A stretch of DNA of 64,000 nt from NCBI GenBank assembly GCA_040755835.1, contig JBFMAB010000100.1, forward strand, positions 186,001 to 250,000. Direction: 5' to 3'. Below are positions 1 through 9,009 of the stretch, one piece after another (the stretch's first letter is position 1; every line of letters begins with the position of its first letter). A program made the position numbers and the translations under genes. Under the pieces are notes generated by a model. It saw only the letters and a list, made by a program, of their open reading frames with translations, searched no databases and had not been told where the DNA came from. Origin of the DNA: JADLDB01 sp040755835. Lineage in GTDB: Bacteria; Myxococcota; Myxococcia; Myxococcales; Myxococcaceae.

Positions 1-144
1 TGGCCGCGGGAAAACCGGGGCGGGCAGCGCCGCGGGAAACGTGCGAGAGTCCCTGCACCTGCGCGCAGGCCTGTCGCGGGAAGGCTTTGTTGGGACTCGG
101 CACGCACCGCGCCGGCACCTGGCTCGTGCGCCGGCCGTGACGCG
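1..144. other. Intergenic window edge
   Basis: I see no supportable gene here. It is the 3' flank of the minus-strand DUF1444-like gene and may hold that gene's terminator beyond the window edge. Confidence 0.5.
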
Positions 145-1512
145 CTACGGGAGATCGGCCGCCAGCGCCTTCTGCTGCTTCGGCGTGGGGAAGGCACGCA
201 CGCGCCAGCGCTCGGGGCCCGGGTAGTCGGCCTTCTGCACCGCGCGCCCCAGCATCTTCCGGAAGTCGTCCCACCTGGCGGCGCCGACCAGCTGGTCGGC
301 CCGGGGGCGATCGAGATCGATGAAGACGACCCAGTCGGCGCGCGGGATCAGCGAGTCCACCCCTTTCGTCAGCACGCAGTAGGTGAAGCGCTCGCCGGTC
401 TTCATGCTCTCGACGCGGAAGAGAGTGCCGACGAAGAGGTCCTCGTTCTTCGCCTTGAACTTCTCGTCGAGCGCCGCCTTCTGGCTGTTCGCGTCCACTA
501 CGCGAGCGTCCTCGGCGTAGTCCTCGAGATCGGCGAAGGCCGCCGACGACGCGGCCGGCAGGAACGGCTCCCAGGTGTCGCCGCGGAGCCGCCATGCGCG
601 CCCCGTGGTGGCGCGAGGCAGGCCAAGCGCCTCGTCGACGGCGTCGAGCGCGGTGAGCAGCCCCTCGTCGTCCTTCGAGCCGGTGACGATCAGCACGTCG
701 CGGTGCGGGAGGAACACCACCGGGTCGCCCTTGATCCGCAGGCGCTTGAGGCGCTTCGGCAACAGCACGCGCGCGGTGTCGTAGTGGTCCTTCCACGGCG
801 AGCGGTAGACGCCTTCGGCGAGGCGCTCGAAGCGCTCGCCCTGGCGCGACTCGAGGTTGGCGATCGCGTCGGCCCATGCCGTCGCGGCGGAGACGCCCCA
901 CTCAGCGAGCTGCTTGTCCGTGATGAACTGAATGCTCGACTCGCCCCCGTAGACGAGCGCTGCGGTGAGCTCCGGCGCCACGGCCATGCGGACGATGCCG
1001 TTGCCCGGCGCGCGCAAGTCCACGAGTTCCATGTCCACCGCGCCGCGCACGCTGGGCATGAGGAACGGCTTTGCCGCCGAGTACGTCTCCGGCAACTGCG
1101 TGGGCAGCTGTTCGATGGGGAGCAGCCCGCGAAGCGTCCGCACGACGAGCGCGTCTCGCTCGGTCTCCGGCGTCACGCTGTACTCGGCGTGGAGGTCGGC
1201 GATCGAGATCACCACGCCCGCGTCGGAGCGCAACGTGCTGTCGGACGGCTGGTACACGTAGTCGTCGTGGCCCGCGTCGGCGAGCGCCGCCAACATGTGG
1301 TGGGCGAACTCCGCCTCGCTGGGGCCTCCTTCCGCCTGGTCAGCGCCGGCGTCCCCGACGAAGGCCACCGGGCCGCCGACCGGCACCGGCCCGCCGGCGT
1401 GATCGCCGAAGTACGCGAGGCCGGTGACGAGCAGCCCCAGGCCCATGCAGTCGATCACCGCCAACCCCAGGCCGAGCGCGACCGCCAGGCCCGTTTTCGG
1501 GTTCTGCTCCAT
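145..1512 (-). CDS. Membrane-anchored DUF1444 (YtpQ)-like protein
   Basis: Predicted 455-residue protein with one N-terminal hydrophobic segment at about residues 8-33 and a long soluble part. The soluble part carries blocks that look like DUF1444: WGVSAATAW, then ARVLLPKRLKRL, then GDPVVFLPHRDVLIV at about residues 210-280. No biochemical function is established for that family. The C-terminal 120 residues (RADWVVFIDLDRP) are less conserved to my eye. The gene lies 73 bases downstream of the Bax-inhibitor-like gene on the same strand, so co-transcription is possible. The ATG start places the hydrophobic segment right at the N-terminus, as expected for an anchor. The coding call is firm; the family assignment is moderate. 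Confidence 0.65.
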   Translation of the reverse strand: MEQNPKTGLAVALGLGLAVIDCMGLGLLVTGLAYFGDHAGGPVPVGGPVAFVGDAGADQAEGGPSEAEFAHHMLAALADAGHDDYVYQPSDSTLRSDAGVVISIADLHAEYSVTPETERDALVVRTLRGLLPIEQLPTQLPETYSAAKPFLMPSVRGAVDMELVDLRAPGNGIVRMAVAPELTAALVYGGESSIQFITDKQLAEWGVSAATAWADAIANLESRQGERFERLAEGVYRSPWKDHYDTARVLLPKRLKRLRIKGDPVVFLPHRDVLIVTGSKDDEGLLTALDAVDEALGLPRATTGRAWRLRGDTWEPFLPAASSAAFADLEDYAEDARVVDANSQKAALDEKFKAKNEDLFVGTLFRVESMKTGERFTYCVLTKGVDSLIPRADWVVFIDLDRPRADQLVGAARWDDFRKMLGRAVQKADYPGPERWRVRAFPTPKQQKALAADLP

Positions 1513-1585
1513 GGCGTGTCTGCGAACGACGACGGCCCGCCGGGGTCAACCCAACGGGCCGAAAGTCGGCGAGCGGGGCCTCGCG

Positions 1586-2293
1586 TCAGCGCCGGCGACC
1601 GAAGAGCCGGAGGAGCGCGAGGAACAGGTTGATGAAGTCCAGGTACAGCACCAGCGCGCCGTGGATCGCCAGCGACTGCGACGACGAGAAGCCGCTCGAC
1701 GCGTGGTATTGGCGCAGCTTCTGGGTGTCGTACGCGGTGAGGCCCGAGAAGATCACCACCGCCGCGCACGACGCGACGAAGGCCATCATGTCGGACTGCA
1801 CGAAGATGTTGATGATGCCCGCGAGGATGATGCCGATGAGACCGATGAAGAGGAACGGCGCCCACGCCGACAGGTTCTTCTTCGTCACCGTGCCGTAGAT
1901 GCTCATCGCGGCGAAGCCGCCCGCCGTGATGAAGAAGGCCGAGGCGATGCTGCCGGTCGTGTACACGTAGAACAGGACCGAGAAGACCAGGCCGTTGATG
2001 AACGAGTAGATGAGGAACATCGCCGCGGCGACGGGGCCACTCACCTTCTGCGCGATGAACGAGAAGGCGACGACAATGCCGAGGCCCACCAGCATCAGCA
2101 TGGTGAAGTTCGGCGCGAGCGCGGCGAACAGCGACTGGTTCGACGCCACCACCCACGACGTCACGCCCGTCAGGCCCAGCCCTACGGACATCCACCAGTA
2201 CACGCGCTGCATGAAGACGCGGGCCGACTCCTCGGCCAGCATCGAGCTTGTGGAATCGGCGTACACGCCCTGGCCCTGCGGTTGGAATGACAT
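1586..2293 (-). CDS. Bax inhibitor-1/YccA family membrane protein
   Basis: 235 residues, almost entirely hydrophobic, with about seven membrane-spanning segments after a polar N-terminus of about 25 residues. Family features are MSIYGTVTKKNLSAW in the middle, GLTAYDTQKLR near residue 185, and a C-terminal LYLDFINLFLALLRLFGRRR tail. These are hallmarks of the bacterial YbhL/YccA branch of the BI-1 (TMBIM) family. Family members are inner-membrane proteins linked to calcium leak or to regulation of the FtsH protease; which applies here cannot be read from sequence. The length matches the family (220-240). The ATG start directly precedes the typical polar head. Confidence 0.92.
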   Translation of the reverse strand: MSFQPQGQGVYADSTSSMLAEESARVFMQRVYWWMSVGLGLTGVTSWVVASNQSLFAALAPNFTMLMLVGLGIVVAFSFIAQKVSGPVAAAMFLIYSFINGLVFSVLFYVYTTGSIASAFFITAGGFAAMSIYGTVTKKNLSAWAPFLFIGLIGIILAGIINIFVQSDMMAFVASCAAVVIFSGLTAYDTQKLRQYHASSGFSSSQSLAIHGALVLYLDFINLFLALLRLFGRRR

Positions 2294-2332
2294 GTCGTTG
2301 CGGCTCCTTCGTTTGGGTTCGATGGCTGGAGA

Positions 2333-3805
2333 CTACTTAACGCAAGCCCGGTACGAAGCCAGCAGGGCCCGCGCTACGTCGGCCGTCAGCAGGGGCAGCA
2401 CGCCGCCACCGCCGACGATGTTGACGATGTGCGAGAGCGAGCCGCGGCACACGCCGCCCCACGCCGGTTGAGAGGGCAAGCCGACCGACGCGTAGGCCGA
2501 GAAGTCCACGAAGAGCTCCGTGGGGCGTTGCTCGGCGCCGCTGCACAGCAGGTGTGTCTCGGGCTTCGTCTCCACGACCTCCTGGACGACGAACCCGCCG
2601 CCCACGGGATCGACAACCGCCCGGGCGCACACCTGATTCCAGTCGAGCACCTCGCCGTAGGCCGCCTTCACCCGATCGGCGAAGCCCGGCTCATGGCGCG
2701 TGCGGCCGACGAAGACGGCGCGGCCGCCGTAGTCCCAGCTGCGTTTGAGCACGTAGCGATCCGGATCCGCCGCGACCTGCCGCTTGAGCGCCTCGCCGCG
2801 GAAGTGCCGCGTCCACGGCACTGCCTCGGCGATCGCCGCGACCTCGTCGGCCGTCAGCCCGGCCGCCTTCACCAGCGCCGCGTCCGACTGCGCCTCGGAC
2901 AGCAGCGCGAACACGGCCTTCACCTCGACCTGCGAGGCCGGCGGGTTCAGCACCACCGCGCGCGTGCCGTTCGGCTCGGCGAGCAGCCGCTTCACGGAGT
3001 CGGCGCCGGCGAGATCCGCCTCCTCGAGGCGCCGGACGAAGAGGTGGCGGTAGACGAGATCGTACGCCTTGCCGCCCACGCGCACCGCGTCGTCGCCCTC
3101 GAGCTGGTCCGGGTGCACCACGTCGGCGTCGGCGCCCCACTCGCGGAAGCGCTCGCACAGGTAGCGCTGCTCGGTGAGCTGCGCGTCGTTGCGGCGGGAC
3201 AACAGCGCGATGGCGCGCGGCGTCTGCCCCGGGCGCACCTGCGCATAGCCGGCGAGCAGCGCGTCGTAGAGCGCCCGGGCGTTCGAGCCGTTCTCCCGCT
3301 TCCATGCGGCGACCGTCTCGGGGCTCGCGCCCCAGGTGCGGCCCACCACCTCGAGGAACGTGTGCGCGGCGATGTCCGAGTAGCCCTGCATCGCGGGGAT
3401 GGTGGCGTTCACCTCGAGCGCGGTGACGGCGCGGCCGACGAAGTAGTCCACCCGCGTCGTCACGAGGGTGGTGAGCCGCTCGAAGGTGGCCTTCGCCAGC
3501 TCGCGCTCGAGAGGCGACAGTCCGTCCAACACGAGGCCCGCTCGCTCGCCCGACAGCACCAGGCGCGACAGCTTCAGCGTGGCGCTGGAGATGCGCGCAG
3601 ACAGCGCCTGCCGGCGCGCCAGCTCCTCGGCGTCGAGGATCACCGGGGTCGCGGTGATGGGGATCGGCCTCGTGGTGCCGTCCTCCTTCTTCGTCACGGC
3701 GAGGCCGCGCGCGTACGCGGTGCGCGCGAGCTCCTCGCCGAAGCGCCCGGCGTCACGGGTCAGCGCGTCGAACAGCTCGTTCCGTTCCGCCGGAGAGAGG
3801 CTCAT
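2333..3805 (-). CDS. ATP-grasp-like protein of unknown substrate
   Basis: 490-residue soluble protein. Residues about 348-365 (VLKRSWDYGGRAVFVGR) resemble the nucleotide-binding lysine and small-residue loop of circularly permuted ATP-grasp or glutathione-synthase-like enzymes. The C-terminal block FVVQEVVETKPETH, followed by ELFVDFSAYAS and a glycine-rich IVGGGGVLPLL, would fit the metal-binding and catalytic strands. The N-terminal half (ALEVNATIPAMQGYSDIA) also recalls these enzymes, which ligate a carboxylate to an amine or thiol. Substrate and pathway are unknown, and the family call is inference from a few motifs. The gene sits 39 bases upstream of the BI-1-like gene on the same strand and is divergent from the thioredoxin-fold gene at 3877. 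Confidence 0.6.
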   Translation of the reverse strand: MSLSPAERNELFDALTRDAGRFGEELARTAYARGLAVTKKEDGTTRPIPITATPVILDAEELARRQALSARISSATLKLSRLVLSGERAGLVLDGLSPLERELAKATFERLTTLVTTRVDYFVGRAVTALEVNATIPAMQGYSDIAAHTFLEVVGRTWGASPETVAAWKRENGSNARALYDALLAGYAQVRPGQTPRAIALLSRRNDAQLTEQRYLCERFREWGADADVVHPDQLEGDDAVRVGGKAYDLVYRHLFVRRLEEADLAGADSVKRLLAEPNGTRAVVLNPPASQVEVKAVFALLSEAQSDAALVKAAGLTADEVAAIAEAVPWTRHFRGEALKRQVAADPDRYVLKRSWDYGGRAVFVGRTRHEPGFADRVKAAYGEVLDWNQVCARAVVDPVGGGFVVQEVVETKPETHLLCSGAEQRPTELFVDFSAYASVGLPSQPAWGGVCRGSLSHIVNIVGGGGVLPLLTADVARALLASYRACVK

Positions 3806-3876
3806 GGAGGCCTCCTCTCTACCGCATCGCTGGCCGCTTGCGCGCGGCGGCTTCGTGGGCTTTGTGTCCAGCCCGC

Positions 3877-4476
3877 ATGCCCCGCATCGTCGAGTTCTTC
3901 TTCGACTTCATGAGCCCGTACTCGTACCTCGCGTCGACCCGCGTCCGGGCGATGGGCGAGCGCGTCGGCGCCACCGTGCGTTGGAGGCCGTTCTTCCTGC
4001 CCGGCGTGATGAAGGCGACGGGCAACCACGGCCCCACGTCCATCGCCGCGAAGGCGGCCTACGTCTTCAAGGACCTGCAGGACTGGGCGAAGTACCTGGG
4101 ACTGCCGCCGGTGGTGCTGCCGGAAGCCTTCCCGTTCCTCACCGTGCTGGCGGACCGCGTCGCGCTGGTGATGGACGAGAAGGGCCGGCTCGAGGACTTC
4201 GCGGTGCCCACCTTCCGCCGCATCTGGGCCGAAGGGCACGACGTCAGCGATCCGAAGACGCTCGAGGCGATTCTCGTGGGCCTGGGCGAGGTCCCTGGTC
4301 CCATCCTCGAGCGCGCGCAGTCGCAGGAGCTGAAGGATCGGTTGCGCGGGAACACCGACGAGGCGGTGCAGCGCGGGGCCTTCGGCGCGCCGACCTTCGT
4401 CGTCGGAGACGAGCTGTTCGTCGGGAACGACCGCCTGGACTTCGTCGAGCGCGCGCTCGCCGCGCTCCCGGCCTGA
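3877..4476 (+). CDS. 2-hydroxychromene-2-carboxylate isomerase-like DsbA-family protein
   Basis: 199 residues with a thioredoxin fold of the kappa-GST/HCCA-isomerase branch. The N-terminal block FFFDFMSPYSYLAS has serine where DsbA has its first active-site cysteine, which marks this branch. The C-terminal block GAFGAPTFVVGDELFVGNDRLDFVE is equally typical. Known members isomerise 2-hydroxychromene-2-carboxylate with glutathione in naphthalene catabolism, but many close paralogues have no assigned substrate. The start at 3877 is chosen because the fold begins at PRIVEFFFDF; an upstream ATG at 3838 would add a 13-residue unmatched tail. It is first in a three-gene run with the hydrolase 15 bases downstream. 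Confidence 0.88.
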   Translation: MPRIVEFFFDFMSPYSYLASTRVRAMGERVGATVRWRPFFLPGVMKATGNHGPTSIAAKAAYVFKDLQDWAKYLGLPPVVLPEAFPFLTVLADRVALVMDEKGRLEDFAVPTFRRIWAEGHDVSDPKTLEAILVGLGEVPGPILERAQSQELKDRLRGNTDEAVQRGAFGAPTFVVGDELFVGNDRLDFVERALAALPA

Positions 4477-4491
4477 AGGAGGAGAAGAGAG

Positions 4492-5037
4492 ATGTCGCAC
4501 CGATTCACGAAAGAGCAGGGCGCGCTGCTGGTCATCGACATCCAGGAGCGGCTGGCCGCGGCCATGTCGCCCGAGCGCCTCGAGCGCGTCATCAACCGGG
4601 CGAAGGCCGCCGTGGAGGGCGCGAAGGCGCTCGGCCTGCCGATCGCCGCAACGGAGCAGTACCCGAAGGGGCTCGGGCCGACGCTGAGGGTGCTCGCCGA
4701 GGCGATCCCGGGCTTCGCCCCGGTGGAGAAGACGGAGTTCAACGCCTTCCTCCCGTCCATTCGCGAGCGGCTGTCGCCGCGGCCCACCGTGCTGGTGGTG
4801 GGCATGGAGACGCACGTGTGCGTCTTCCAGACGGTGCGCGCCCTCAAGGACGCGGGCCTCTCGCCGTACGTCGCCGTGGACGCGGTGCTGTCGCGCAACG
4901 ACGCGGACTACCAGACGGGCCTTTCGCTGTGCCGCGAGGCCGGGGCGCAACTCACCACCGTGGAGGCCGCGCTCTTCGACGCCGTCGGCCGCGCGGGCAC
5001 GCCCGAGTTCAAGGCGATCTCCAGCGCCGTGAAGTGA
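4492..5037 (+). CDS. Isochorismatase-family cysteine hydrolase
   Basis: 181 residues, a complete isochorismatase-like (nicotinamidase-related, YcaC-type) hydrolase. The catalytic triad is visible: Asp16 in LLVIDIQ, Lys80 in EKTEFNAF and Cys110 in ETHVCVF, with a cis-peptide-type GMETHVC block. Family members hydrolyse C-N or vinyl-ether bonds of small metabolites; the substrate here is not deducible. A good ribosome-binding site (AGGAGGAG just before the ATG) supports the start. It lies between the HCCA-isomerase-like gene and the Rieske gene, which begins one base after this stop, so the three are probably one transcript, perhaps for aromatic-compound turnover (inference). Confidence 0.92.
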   Translation: MSHRFTKEQGALLVIDIQERLAAAMSPERLERVINRAKAAVEGAKALGLPIAATEQYPKGLGPTLRVLAEAIPGFAPVEKTEFNAFLPSIRERLSPRPTVLVVGMETHVCVFQTVRALKDAGLSPYVAVDAVLSRNDADYQTGLSLCREAGAQLTTVEAALFDAVGRAGTPEFKAISSAVK

Positions 5038-5038
5038 C

Positions 5039-5362
5039 GTGAGCGACTTCGTCGACGTCCTGGCCTCGAGCGAGCTGCCCGAAGGCGCGCGTCGCGTCGT
5101 CGAGGTGGCCGGCCGCCCGGTGGCGTTGGTGCGCGTCGAGGGCCGCGCGTACGCCATCGACAACGCCTGCCCTCACCGTGACGGCGAGTTGGGACAGGGC
5201 GATCTCCAGGGCCACCACCTCTCCTGTCCGTTGCACGCGTGGTGCTTCGATGTGCGCGACGGGCGCGCGTTCTTCCCGCCCGGCGCCGCCGTCGCCTGCT
5301 TCGAGGTGCAGGAGGCCGGTGGCCGGCTGCGAGTCGGGAAGGTCGGGCGGATGACGGGCTGA
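5039..5362 (+). CDS. Rieske [2Fe-2S] ferredoxin-like protein
   Basis: 107 residues, a stand-alone Rieske domain. The cluster ligands are Cys44-x-His46 (CPHRDG) and Cys63-x2-His66 (CPLHAW), in the correct order and at normal spacing. Small proteins of this type (NirD-like, or the ferredoxin component of aromatic dioxygenases) pass electrons to an oxygenase or reductase. No oxygenase is encoded nearby, so the partner is unknown. The start is GTG one base after the stop of the hydrolase gene, indicating translational coupling. The protein fills the normal family length of 100-110 residues. Confidence 0.93.
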   Translation: MSDFVDVLASSELPEGARRVVEVAGRPVALVRVEGRAYAIDNACPHRDGELGQGDLQGHHLSCPLHAWCFDVRDGRAFFPPGAAVACFEVQEAGGRLRVGKVGRMTG

Positions 5363-5444
5363 GCACCCGATGTAGGTGCAGGTGCCGCGGACTCCGGGCC
5401 ACGGAGTGCCGCTCGGGAGACGATGCATGCGACACTCTCGCCCC

Positions 5445-7988
5445 ATGCGAACGAACCGTTGGTTGGTCGCGGTCCCCGCCGCCTTCTCGCTCGTCGCGGC
5501 CGGCTGTTCCGGCAAGACGTCCAGCGGCGGCATCCAGGTGAGGGTGAATCTCCAGCCCGGGCTCGTCAGCACCTGCGTGCGCGTCGAGGTGACGCCCGCC
5601 GGCGGTGGGACGCCGGCGGAGAGCGGGCCGATCCAACTCGCGGGCAAGTCGTCGCCGCTGGTGGTGGGCGTTTCGCCGTCGGGCCAGGCCGAGCCGGTGA
5701 CGGTCCAGGCGATCGGCTACTCCGACGCTGACTGCAACCAGCGCACCGTGCCCGCCGAGGTGAGCGACACCGCGTCGGGCCGCTTCGCGGATCCGGTGAC
5801 GGTGCTGACGGTGACGCTGGCGCCGGCGTCGACGGACGGCGGCATGGACGCGGGCACCGACGGCGGCGTGGACATGGACAACGACGGCTTCTCGCCGCCC
5901 GAGGACTGCGACGACACCAACCCGAACATCAAGCCCGGCGTGATGGAGCTCTGCGTCGACGACGTGGACAACAACTGCGACAACAAGACCGACTGCGAAG
6001 ACACGACGACCTGCGGCGCGCAGATGTGCGCGGTTGGCGGCGGCGCGGTCTGCGTGGCGATCGCCTGCACCGAGACGAACTGCGGCGACGGAGCCGACAA
6101 CGACCGCGACCTGCTGACCGACTGCGCCGACCTCATGGACTGCGGGGGCAAGGCGTGCGGCACCGGCGGCACATGCACGAGCGGCGCTTGCGCGGCGCCC
6201 ACCGAGACGGGCCTGTGCGGTGACGGTCTCGACAACGACAACGACACGCTCGTCGACTGCCTCGATCCCGACTGCCCCATGGGCACGTCCTGCAGCGACA
6301 TGAACGCGTGCACCATGAGCGACGTCTGCGGCAGCGACGGCGGCTGCGTGCCCGGCGCCGACGTCACCTGCAACATGCCGCCGAACACGCAGTGCTACGA
6401 GGCGATGGGCCTGTGCCGGCCCGGCACCGGCATGTGTGACTACACGCCCAACGTGGACGCGGGCTGTGACGACGGCCTCGGCTGCACCGTCACCGATCGC
6501 TGCGGCCCCACGGGCGTCTGCGCGGGCACGATGAAGGCGTGCGACATGCCACCGGGCGTGTGCTTCGTGGCGACGGGGACCTGCCAGGAGCCGGCCGGCA
6601 CCTGCTCCTACGAGCCGCTCCCTGCGGGCATGGGCAGCTGCTCCGACGGCGACAACTGCACCATCAACGACCGCTGCGCCGGCGACGGCGGCTGCGCGGG
6701 CACGCCCGTCACCTGCACGCCGCCGGATCAGTGCCTGACGAAGAGCGGGTGCGACGCCGACGGCGGCTGCGTGTTCGTGGTGGCTGCGGGCCAGGCGTGC
6801 GACGCCGGCCCGGGGGCCGCCGGCAGCTGCAGCGACGCGGGCACCTGCGTCGTGGCGCCCTCCAACGTGTTCCCCTTCGCCCCGTCGAACTTCACCGAGG
6901 CGCAGCTGCCGGCGACGTCCGGCGCGCTCACGTTCGACTGCGGCACGACGACGATCGACACCGGCAGCATGACGACCGCCGTGTCGTGGATGAACAATTG
7001 CGCCGGCAACCCGGCCTCGCCTCCGTACGCGGAGGTGGCGGTCGGCTCGCAGGTGGCGGTGCTCCTCTTCGCGGACTCGTTGACGATCAGCGGCACCCTG
7101 AGAGCGGTGGGCAGCCGGCCGCTCATCATCGCCGTGCGCAACGACGCAACCATCAGCGGCACGCTCGACGTGGGCTCGACGCCGACCAGCGCGGGTGCCG
7201 GCTCCGGAGTCGCTTGCGCGAACGCCGCGGGCACCAACGGCAACGCGGGCACCTCGGGCGGCCGGTCGATCGGCGGCGGCGGCGGCGGCGGAGCGTTCGG
7301 CAGCGCCGGCAACCAGGGCGGGCAGGGGTTTGGCGGCACGAACGGCGGCAGCGGCGGCTCCGAGATCGGTGGCCCCACGCTCATCCCGCTGCGCGGCGGC
7401 TGCCCCGGCGGCAACGGCGGGCGCTCGTCCGGTGCTGACGGCAGGGGAGGACCGGGCGGCGGCGCCGTGCAGCTCACGGTCGGTGGTACCCTGCAGGTGA
7501 CGGCGACCGGCCTGGTGTCGGCGCGCGGCGGGGGTGGCACCGGGGGCGTCAGCAGCGGTGGGTCCGGCATTGGCGGCGGCGGCGGTGGCAGCGGAGGAGG
7601 CATCCTCCTCGAGGGGGCGAGCGTGAGAGTGGACGCGATGGGCGCCGTCACGGCGAACGGCGGCGGAGGAGGACAGGGCGGCGGCATCGACACCACGGGC
7701 GCAAACGGCGCCAACGGTCGGGTGAATTCGGGCAACGTGGCCCCAGGTGGCGCCGACACGAATTCGTGCGGGGGCTTCGGCGGCAGCGGCGCGGCCGGCA
7801 CGGCGTTGCTGACGGGCGCAACCGCGGGTCTCGGCGAGACCTGCCAGAACAACGGCGGGAGCGGGGGGGGCGGTGGCGGTGGCGTCGGGCGCATCCTCCT
7901 GAAGGCATCGACGACGTGCACCATCGACGGCGTCGTCAGCCCGCCCGCGAAGGGCAACGGCCCCACCAACGGCTGCCCGGCGCCCTGA
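5445..7988 (+). CDS. Large MopE-type, Cys- and Gly-rich lipoprotein
   Basis: 847 residues from the chosen ATG, which gives a textbook lipoprotein signal (MRTNRW, hydrophobic core, lipobox VAAGC). A DGGMDAGTDGG linker precedes residues about 143-180, which match the MopE putative copper/metal-binding motif (NDGFSPPEDCDD, then DNNCDN). A cysteine-rich section follows (about 180-470) with recurring CTxxDxCGxxGxC units. The last 260 residues are extremely glycine-rich (GGGGGGGAFGSAG type), likely a beta-helical or PGRS-like surface region. Expected location is the outer membrane or cell surface, and the function is unknown. An in-frame GTG at 5376 would bury the signal peptide behind 23 residues and is rejected. 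The gene stands alone, convergent with the LysR gene. Confidence 0.85.
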   Translation: MRTNRWLVAVPAAFSLVAAGCSGKTSSGGIQVRVNLQPGLVSTCVRVEVTPAGGGTPAESGPIQLAGKSSPLVVGVSPSGQAEPVTVQAIGYSDADCNQRTVPAEVSDTASGRFADPVTVLTVTLAPASTDGGMDAGTDGGVDMDNDGFSPPEDCDDTNPNIKPGVMELCVDDVDNNCDNKTDCEDTTTCGAQMCAVGGGAVCVAIACTETNCGDGADNDRDLLTDCADLMDCGGKACGTGGTCTSGACAAPTETGLCGDGLDNDNDTLVDCLDPDCPMGTSCSDMNACTMSDVCGSDGGCVPGADVTCNMPPNTQCYEAMGLCRPGTGMCDYTPNVDAGCDDGLGCTVTDRCGPTGVCAGTMKACDMPPGVCFVATGTCQEPAGTCSYEPLPAGMGSCSDGDNCTINDRCAGDGGCAGTPVTCTPPDQCLTKSGCDADGGCVFVVAAGQACDAGPGAAGSCSDAGTCVVAPSNVFPFAPSNFTEAQLPATSGALTFDCGTTTIDTGSMTTAVSWMNNCAGNPASPPYAEVAVGSQVAVLLFADSLTISGTLRAVGSRPLIIAVRNDATISGTLDVGSTPTSAGAGSGVACANAAGTNGNAGTSGGRSIGGGGGGGAFGSAGNQGGQGFGGTNGGSGGSEIGGPTLIPLRGGCPGGNGGRSSGADGRGGPGGGAVQLTVGGTLQVTATGLVSARGGGGTGGVSSGGSGIGGGGGGSGGGILLEGASVRVDAMGAVTANGGGGGQGGGIDTTGANGANGRVNSGNVAPGGADTNSCGGFGGSGAAGTALLTGATAGLGETCQNNGGSGGGGGGGVGRILLKASTTCTIDGVVSPPAKGNGPTNGCPAP

Positions 7989-7991
7989 CAC

Positions 7992-9002
7992 TCACTCGGA
8001 AACGACCGGGGCCGGAGCAGACCTGCGTCCGGTTCCGCCGCCTGTCGTCGGGCCTGGACGTCGGTTCGCGACACCTCGCCGGTCACGCCGAATCGTCTCC
8101 GGGTGGGGCTTCCCGGCCGGATCCATGCCGGGTACGCCCTCGAGGCGGCGCACCAGGTAGTCCACGAAGCGGCGCGCCCGCTGCGGAATGAAGCGCGCCG
8201 ACGGAAAGACGACGCTCACCTCGATGGGCGCCAGCGGGTGCGCCGGCAGCACCTCCACGAGGCGCCCCTTCTTCAGGTCGTCAGCCACCAGGAACTCGAT
8301 GACGAGGCCGACGCCGAGCCCGCGCAAGAGCGCCTCGCGCAGCACGACCGCGTTGTTCGACAGGAAGCCCGGCGGAATCGTCACCGTCTGGCGCCCGGCC
8401 GTCACCTGGTCGCCCGTCGGCAGGCCCGTGAAGCGGACGCTGCGGTGTTGGGCGAGATCCTCCGGGTGGCGCGGCGTGCCGTGCTTCTTCAGGTAGGCGG
8501 GGCTCGCGACGAGCAGCCGGCGCATGGTGCCCAGCCGGCGACGCACCACCGACGGATCCTTCACCTCGCCGAGGCGCAGCGCGAGGTCGGCGCCCTCGGC
8601 CACCAGGTCGACGAAGGCGTCGAGGCACGTCACCTCGCAGCGGACCTGCGGGTGGTCGCGCTGAAACTCCGCGGCGACCGGCCCCAGGAAGATCTCCCCC
8701 AGCACCACCGGACCATGCACCTTCAGCGCGCCGCGGGGCGACTCCTGCTCCGCCAGCTCCGCGTCCGCCTCGTCGAGCGCGTCGATGATCGCCCGGCAGC
8801 GCTCGTAGTACCGCCGCCCCGGATCGGTCACCGTCACGCTGCGGGTCGAGCGCAGCAGGAGTTGGCTCTTCAGCTCCGCCTCCAGCGCCGACAGCGCCTT
8901 CGACACCGTCGGCTGCGTCACGCCGAGGTCGCGCGCCGCCTTCGACAGGCTGCCGCGCTCGACCACCTTGGTGAACACGCGGATCTGCTGCAGTCGGTCC
9001 AT
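7992..9002 (-). CDS. LysR-family transcriptional regulator
   Basis: 336 residues. The N-terminal winged helix-turn-helix (residues 1-60, with VVERGSLSKAARDLGVTQPTVSKALSALE) is a clear LysR DNA-binding domain, followed by a two-lobe substrate-binding domain (LALRLGEVKDPSVVRRRLGTM, then GLGVGLVIEFLVADDL). Proteins like this (the CrgA/AaeR-like branch) usually control a divergent gene, here the NADP-reductase-like gene at 9113. The 110-base spacer holds a T-N11-A palindrome. The protein is about 35 residues longer than usual, with an extra basic, proline-rich tail (RRDRRGVANRRPGP) with no domain I recognise. The ligand is unknown. Confidence 0.95.
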   Translation of the reverse strand: MDRLQQIRVFTKVVERGSLSKAARDLGVTQPTVSKALSALEAELKSQLLLRSTRSVTVTDPGRRYYERCRAIIDALDEADAELAEQESPRGALKVHGPVVLGEIFLGPVAAEFQRDHPQVRCEVTCLDAFVDLVAEGADLALRLGEVKDPSVVRRRLGTMRRLLVASPAYLKKHGTPRHPEDLAQHRSVRFTGLPTGDQVTAGRQTVTIPPGFLSNNAVVLREALLRGLGVGLVIEFLVADDLKKGRLVEVLPAHPLAPIEVSVVFPSARFIPQRARRFVDYLVRRLEGVPGMDPAGKPHPETIRRDRRGVANRRPGPTTGGGTGRRSAPAPVVSE

Positions 9003-9009
9003 GGTCGAT

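Noticed and set aside
703..1632. Long plus-strand open frame opposite the DUF1444-like gene
   Set aside because: Arginine/histidine-rich antisense frame typical of high-GC DNA; the minus-strand protein has a proper membrane anchor and family motifs.
4908..7991. 1027-codon minus-strand open frame
   Set aside because: Alanine/arginine-rich shadow of the Cys-rich lipoprotein and its neighbours; no domain, and it overlaps several clear genes.
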